This document shows, piece after piece, positions 60,420-64,000 of a stretch of DNA of 64,000 nt (positions within the stretch are counted from its first letter, which is position 1; every line of letters begins with the position of its first letter). The notes beneath the pieces are model-generated. The model was not told the origin of the DNA. It saw only the letters and a list, made by a program, of their open reading frames with translations, and made no database searches. Position numbers and translations under genes: made by a program. This DNA comes from Acanthochromis polyacanthus (taxonomy: Eukaryota > Chordata > Actinopteri > Pomacentridae). Location of the stretch: the NCBI RefSeq assembly GCF_021347895.1, contig NC_067121.1, positions 30,987,974 to 31,051,973 on the forward strand. Reading direction: 5' to 3'.

Positions 60420-60591
60420 GCCATCAAATACGGGAAGTCGAGGCAGCAGTGACGCACTGGAGCACCAAAGCGGTTAAGATAAAGTGTCAGAAGAAAGTCC
60501 AGGATGCAGAGAAATGCCACGATTGCACATCATCTCTCATTTCTTCAAAGTGTGGTCAGCCTGTAAATAAGAGGAAGAATACAAACTACAG
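60420..60591 (+). promoter_or_regulatory. nmur1: candidate non-coding first exon of nmur1
   Basis: A strong donor ACAG|GTGAGTTT lies at 60591/60592, and a strong acceptor (TTTCTTTTTCTCATCAG) at 62025 lies just before the coding start. Vertebrate NMUR genes often have a 5' UTR intron, so this segment could be the untranslated first exon. Its 5' limit is unknown and there is no direct evidence of transcription. Confidence 0.35.
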
Positions 60592-62025
60592 GTGAGTTTC
60601 AGGGTGTGTGTGTGTTTCTGACGTGGACTTTTATTAATAACTCAGTTGTTTGTTCACCAGCTATACAAATCCAGTGTGGGAATCCAAACAGAAGTCTTTC
60701 TGGAGTTTGTAGTCTGCTGAACATAAAGCTTCAATGAGACATTTGTTTGCTTTGCTAATTGTAAAATACTTTTTTTTGTGTGTGTGGGAGGACGAGGGTT
60801 TACTAATCAGGTTTAAGAAAATTAGAATGCTTATGCAGAATTAGGCATGCATGATTACATGTCTATAACTAAGAGAACATGGCAGGTTGTGTTGAACATT
60901 TTAATTATTTAATGTATTCATTAAACTGATTAGGCAGCATTTAATCAGCGTGTTGCTTCTCCTTATGTGCACAATTAGCTGATAGATGAAAGCCGAAAGC
61001 CCAGTTACAGCTGCTTCGATAACAACAGGCTGTGTGTGAGGTGGTGATTAAGATATCACTTAGGTGCTTTATCTCTGATTTTATTTTTTGCAAACTATAA
61101 TGTCTAATTGTGCAATAAACCACATACAAATAAATGCCCAATCCTACTTCTATTGGAATTAATAGACATCGTAATGAAAAGTTATCGCCGCATCGTTCAT
61201 AGTACTACATTTTATTCCTAGATTGCATGTCTCAGTGTAATTTGTGAACTTACTGGGGTACCTCATTTCACAACTTGTTCTCAATATGCTATTTTTCTGT
61301 GTCTTCATCAGAATGAATCATGCATACAATTACCCTATTATAAATGTATGCTTCACGCATGAGAGTGATTCTTCACTAATTCATTTTAACAAAGATACCA
61401 GCGTGCATCGAAGCGTTGCGGCGTGATACTTCCCTCGCTGTAGCTCGGAGATCAGGAAAAAAAGAACCACTGTAGAACATAACAGAAAAGCAATGTTTTC
61501 TTAGTCTCATGATTCATACTTTTATTAACAGGAATAAGGAAAATCTATATTATACATGGTGCATTGGGCATTTCTGACCACGGCAAAGGAAATGAATGAG
61601 GTACCCCAAAGGCACACTGCAGTTCACACACTGTCAGGAACACTTAAGGTTTAAAGAAAAGAAGTAGCAGCTCAGCATGACTCTTATTAAGAACCTGATC
61701 CTCTGAATTTCCCTGATCCAGACAATCATTTTTGGCATGTGGAACAAGGTGATAACATAATTTATCTGTACTTCTTGCAGCTTAAAGGGTATATGTTATG
61801 CCTAACAGGATCAAAGTTGAGGGACTCAAAAAAAAATTCAGCAACAGACTAGAATCTTCCATTAGTCTCCCCACTTAATAGATGGATCCAACTTTTGATT
61901 TCCAAACCTCCAATTTTTTAACCCTTACGTTCGAGAACTGTCACAGGATGAACGTTTACTGAACTTTAGTCTGTAAAACCGAAGGAGTGCTGCTTTAAAA
62001 ATGTATCCTTTCTTTTTCTCATCAG
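60592..62025 (+). other. possible nmur1 5' UTR intron
   Basis: The stretch between the candidate donor and acceptor holds no recognised exon or transposon. Confidence 0.3.
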
Positions 62026-62057
62026 GTTTATAAGGATCCTTCCTGCCAATCACCAGG

Positions 62058-62745
62058 ATGTTGGCGCTCAACTGCTCTCGTGCAGCTCTTTCCTCAAAAG
62101 ATGATGCAGTTTTCAGTGACGTTGGCTGCCCTGAGGCTGCTGTGCTGTGTGGGATGAACATCTCTTGGGTTGTGGCTAATGCTACTGAAAAACAACTGGA
62201 CGAAATGTGCTTGAGTGTGACGGACTACCTGACTGTATACCTGGGGACGCCCAGGTCTCCTGTGTTTCTTCCCGTCTGCATCACCTACCTCACCATCTTC
62301 ATGGTGGGTGTCCTGGGCAATTCCCTCACCTGTGCGGTTATTCTGCGCTACAGGGTGATGCAGACGCCCACCAACTACTACCTGCTGAGCCTGGCCGTGT
62401 CTGACCTGCTGGTGCTGCTGCTGGGCATGCCGCTGGAGCTCTATGACATGTGGCAGAACTATCCCTTCCTGTTCGGGGAAGGTGGCTGCTACTTTAAAAC
62501 CTTCCTGTTTGAGACTGTCTGTTTCGCCTCCATCCTCAACGTCACGGCGCTCAGCGTGGAGCGTTACGTAGCTGTGGTGCATCCACTCAAAGTCAAACAC
62601 ATGACCACGCGTGCTCACGTCAAGAGGGTCATCCTCACGCTGTGGGGTCTGTCCATGCTGTGTGCCGCACCGAACACTAGTCTGCATGGGGTGGTGGTTC
62701 TGCCCCCAATTTTTGGCCGACAGTTTCCCCAATCTGCTATCTGTG
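62058..62745 (+). CDS. nmur1: nmur1 first coding exon (N-terminus to extracellular loop 2)
   Basis: The exon ends TGT G before a GTACGT donor, and that G begins the Asp codon completed by AT in the next exon. It encodes TM1 to TM4. The segment MWQNYPFLFGEGGCYFKTFL in loop 1/TM3 is the strongest neuromedin receptor signature. A polypyrimidine-AG acceptor at 62025 suggests the exon begins at 62026. Confidence 0.88.
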
Positions 62746-63700
62746 GTACGTATAGAATATAGATTTTATTCTTGCCATGGTGACAGCTCTGTGAGGCCCA
62801 ATGCAAATTTCAACATGTTTTAATATTAAACAGGAAAAAGGCTACTTTGTTTGGCATCTCAGTATAGTGAGATGGTAAAGAAAATAAGCAGGGGTTACAC
62901 CGAATCCCAAACCTCACTGTAAAGATTCTATTCCTGCTTTGGTCAAATTTTAATAGGTCAAAGAAGAAATCAAAAGATTTTCACCAGAGAATGGTGCTAG
63001 GAAAGCAATATCTGAACAAAATGACATATCGCTCCATCCAAGAGTGACTGCGACATTTCCTTCCAGTCACAGAATATCGAACATCATTATGAAACATTGT
63101 TGGAGACCATAAAATTCCCAAGCAAACCTTTGTGTAAATATACCGAATAGTTGTTGACATATTTCAGTAGATAATTTTGACCTGCTGGTGGCATGAGACA
63201 AGACCACCACAGTCATTAGAATGTGTCATCTAGAAAACTTGGTACTGTATTAAATTTCATTGCAATCCATCCAAGAGTCGATATGTATTGCTAGAAACCT
63301 AATATGTCAGTCTGCTAATTATGCTACAAGAACAGTCTGTAGGATTTGGCTATACAGTCCATTTCAATGGTCCGACAGACCTATCTCTATTTTAACTAAT
63401 ACAATTGAGAATATGACCTTATTCATTAATCTTTCCAATCCCACATTGTGACATCTTCGTTTTCAGATATGGTCAAGCCTACCTGGATATACAACCTGAT
63501 CATTCTGATCTCCACGGTGGTCTTCTTCCTGCTACCCATGCTGATCATTAGCATCCTCTACCTGCTCATCGGCTTGCGTCTGCACAGGGAGAGGGTAATG
63601 ATGGCGGCGGATAATAATAGTAGCTTTGGATCTGAATGTGTCTCCATTTCCCATCAGCGGAGGCTGAGCAAACGCAACCTGCAAGTCACCAAAATGCTGT
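62058..63700 (+). CDS. nmur1: neuromedin-U receptor (NMUR1-like), 5' two coding exons
   Basis: This is a class A G-protein-coupled receptor of the plasma membrane, expected to bind neuromedin U/S-type peptides ending in an amidated Arg-Asn and to signal through Gq/11. Exons 62058-62745 and 63467-63700 join in phase (922 nt, 307 codons plus one base). Visible are three N-terminal sequons (N5, N34, N41), TM1 (~70-96), TM2 with SLAVSDLLVLLLGMPLELYD (~107-130), TM3 beginning at the disulfide Cys144 and ending in ERY (168-170), TM4 with WGLSMLCAAPNTSLHG, Cys229 in loop 2, and TM5 with YNLIILISTVVFFLLP. NVTALSVERYVAVVHPL and TRAHVKRV favour NMUR1 over NMUR2. TM6, TM7 and the tail are beyond the right edge. 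ATG 62058 follows an in-frame TAA at 62031 and has A at -3. Confidence 0.88.
62746..63466 (+). other. nmur1 intron
   Basis: A 721-bp GT-AG intron (GTACGT to TTTTCAG). Nothing else was recognised in it. Confidence 0.8.
63467..63700 (+). CDS. nmur1: nmur1 second coding exon (TM5 and loop 3)
   Basis: The exon begins after TTTTCAG and ends CTG T before a GTAGGT donor. It encodes DMVKPTWIYNLIILISTVVF, FLLPMLIISILYLLIGLRLH and the loop-3 part ending LSKRNLQVTKML. YLLIGLRL and QVTKML are shared with NMUR1, and the last T should begin the Phe codon of TM6. Confidence 0.88.
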
Positions 63701-64000
63701 GTAGGTGGTGTTTTAGTAACTTTATTTGGCAAGTTGCTAAGCAGCAGAAGACAGAATTTTAATTCTGAATGCGTATGCACCTGTATCACCCACAGTCTGT
63801 TTGCTCATAATGTGGAGATCTTTTGTGGACAAGACGCAAGTTCCGTTAAGGGTAAATCAGGAAATTCGAATGTGACGAGGACAATGGAAGTCAGTGTCCT
63901 CAGAAGTGATGGAAACATGGCTGTATGCATGTGCACATAAGTGCTGAAAACCATTTGCTCTCATATGCTGTTTTCAGCCTATTTAGCCTTTTACTATTTT
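63701..64000 (+). other. nmur1 following intron, partial
   Basis: Intron sequence after the GTAGGT donor. The AG near 63976 is followed by a frame that does not encode TM6, so the next exon must lie outside the window. Confidence 0.7.

Noticed and set aside
60194..60595. Frames across the GT and GA microsatellites
   Set aside because: The peptides are translations of simple repeats (Thr-His, Arg-Glu).
62094..62732. 212-codon minus-strand frame opposite the nmur1 exon
   Set aside because: Mirror of a well-supported GPCR exon, with His/Gln-rich content and no domain.
63960..64000. Acceptor near 63976 as the start of the next nmur1 exon
   Set aside because: The sequence after the AG, read in the required phase, does not encode TM6.

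Overview
This is vertebrate nuclear DNA, most likely from a ray-finned (probably percomorph) fish. It has short exons in long introns, GT-AG splice sites, abundant microsatellites, and a dense set of repeats typical of teleosts: Tc1/mariner, hAT-type and TTAA-bounded elements, RTE-type LINEs with a GATG-type tail, and tRNA-derived SINEs. The species cannot be named from the sequence.

Only two protein-coding host genes are visible, and both are cut by the window edges. On the left, on the minus strand (704-18269), lie the first five coding exons of an EphB receptor tyrosine kinase, best matching EPHB3. They encode the signal peptide, the start of the ligand-binding domain (a 65-bp exon), the ligand-binding domain plus part of the cysteine-rich region, the EGF-like exon, and the first fibronectin III domain. 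All splice sites and phases fit together. The second FNIII, transmembrane, kinase, SAM and PDZ-binding parts must lie left of position 1. On the right, on the plus strand (62058-63700), lie two coding exons of a neuromedin-U receptor of the NMUR1 type, covering TM1 to TM5. TM6, TM7 and the tail lie right of the window. A likely non-coding first exon with a strong splice donor ends at 60591.

The roughly 42 kb between the two genes (18.8-60.5 kb) contains no recognisable host coding exon. It is filled with mobile DNA of different ages: a Tc1/mariner element with an intact transposase frame and perfectly symmetrical 215-bp IR/DR ends (40182-41820); a 5'-truncated but open RTE-type LINE with a 10-bp target duplication (28749-30468); a tRNA SINE nested inside a long-TIR DNA element (38600-39567); six copies of a TTAA-flanked MITE across the window, one inserted inside another; a second TTAA-bounded element carrying an exon-like coding stretch (23502-24427); a non-autonomous hAT element (26154-27056); and several decayed Tc1 transposases and LINE tails.

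The observation most worth following is a ~540-bp non-coding segment present twice, about 6 kb apart, once in ephb3 intron 1 (14042-14575) and once upstream of exon 1 (20042-20582). The upstream copy sits between the inverted ends of a mariner-like element. This could be a duplicated regulatory module or a transposon-captured piece of host DNA.
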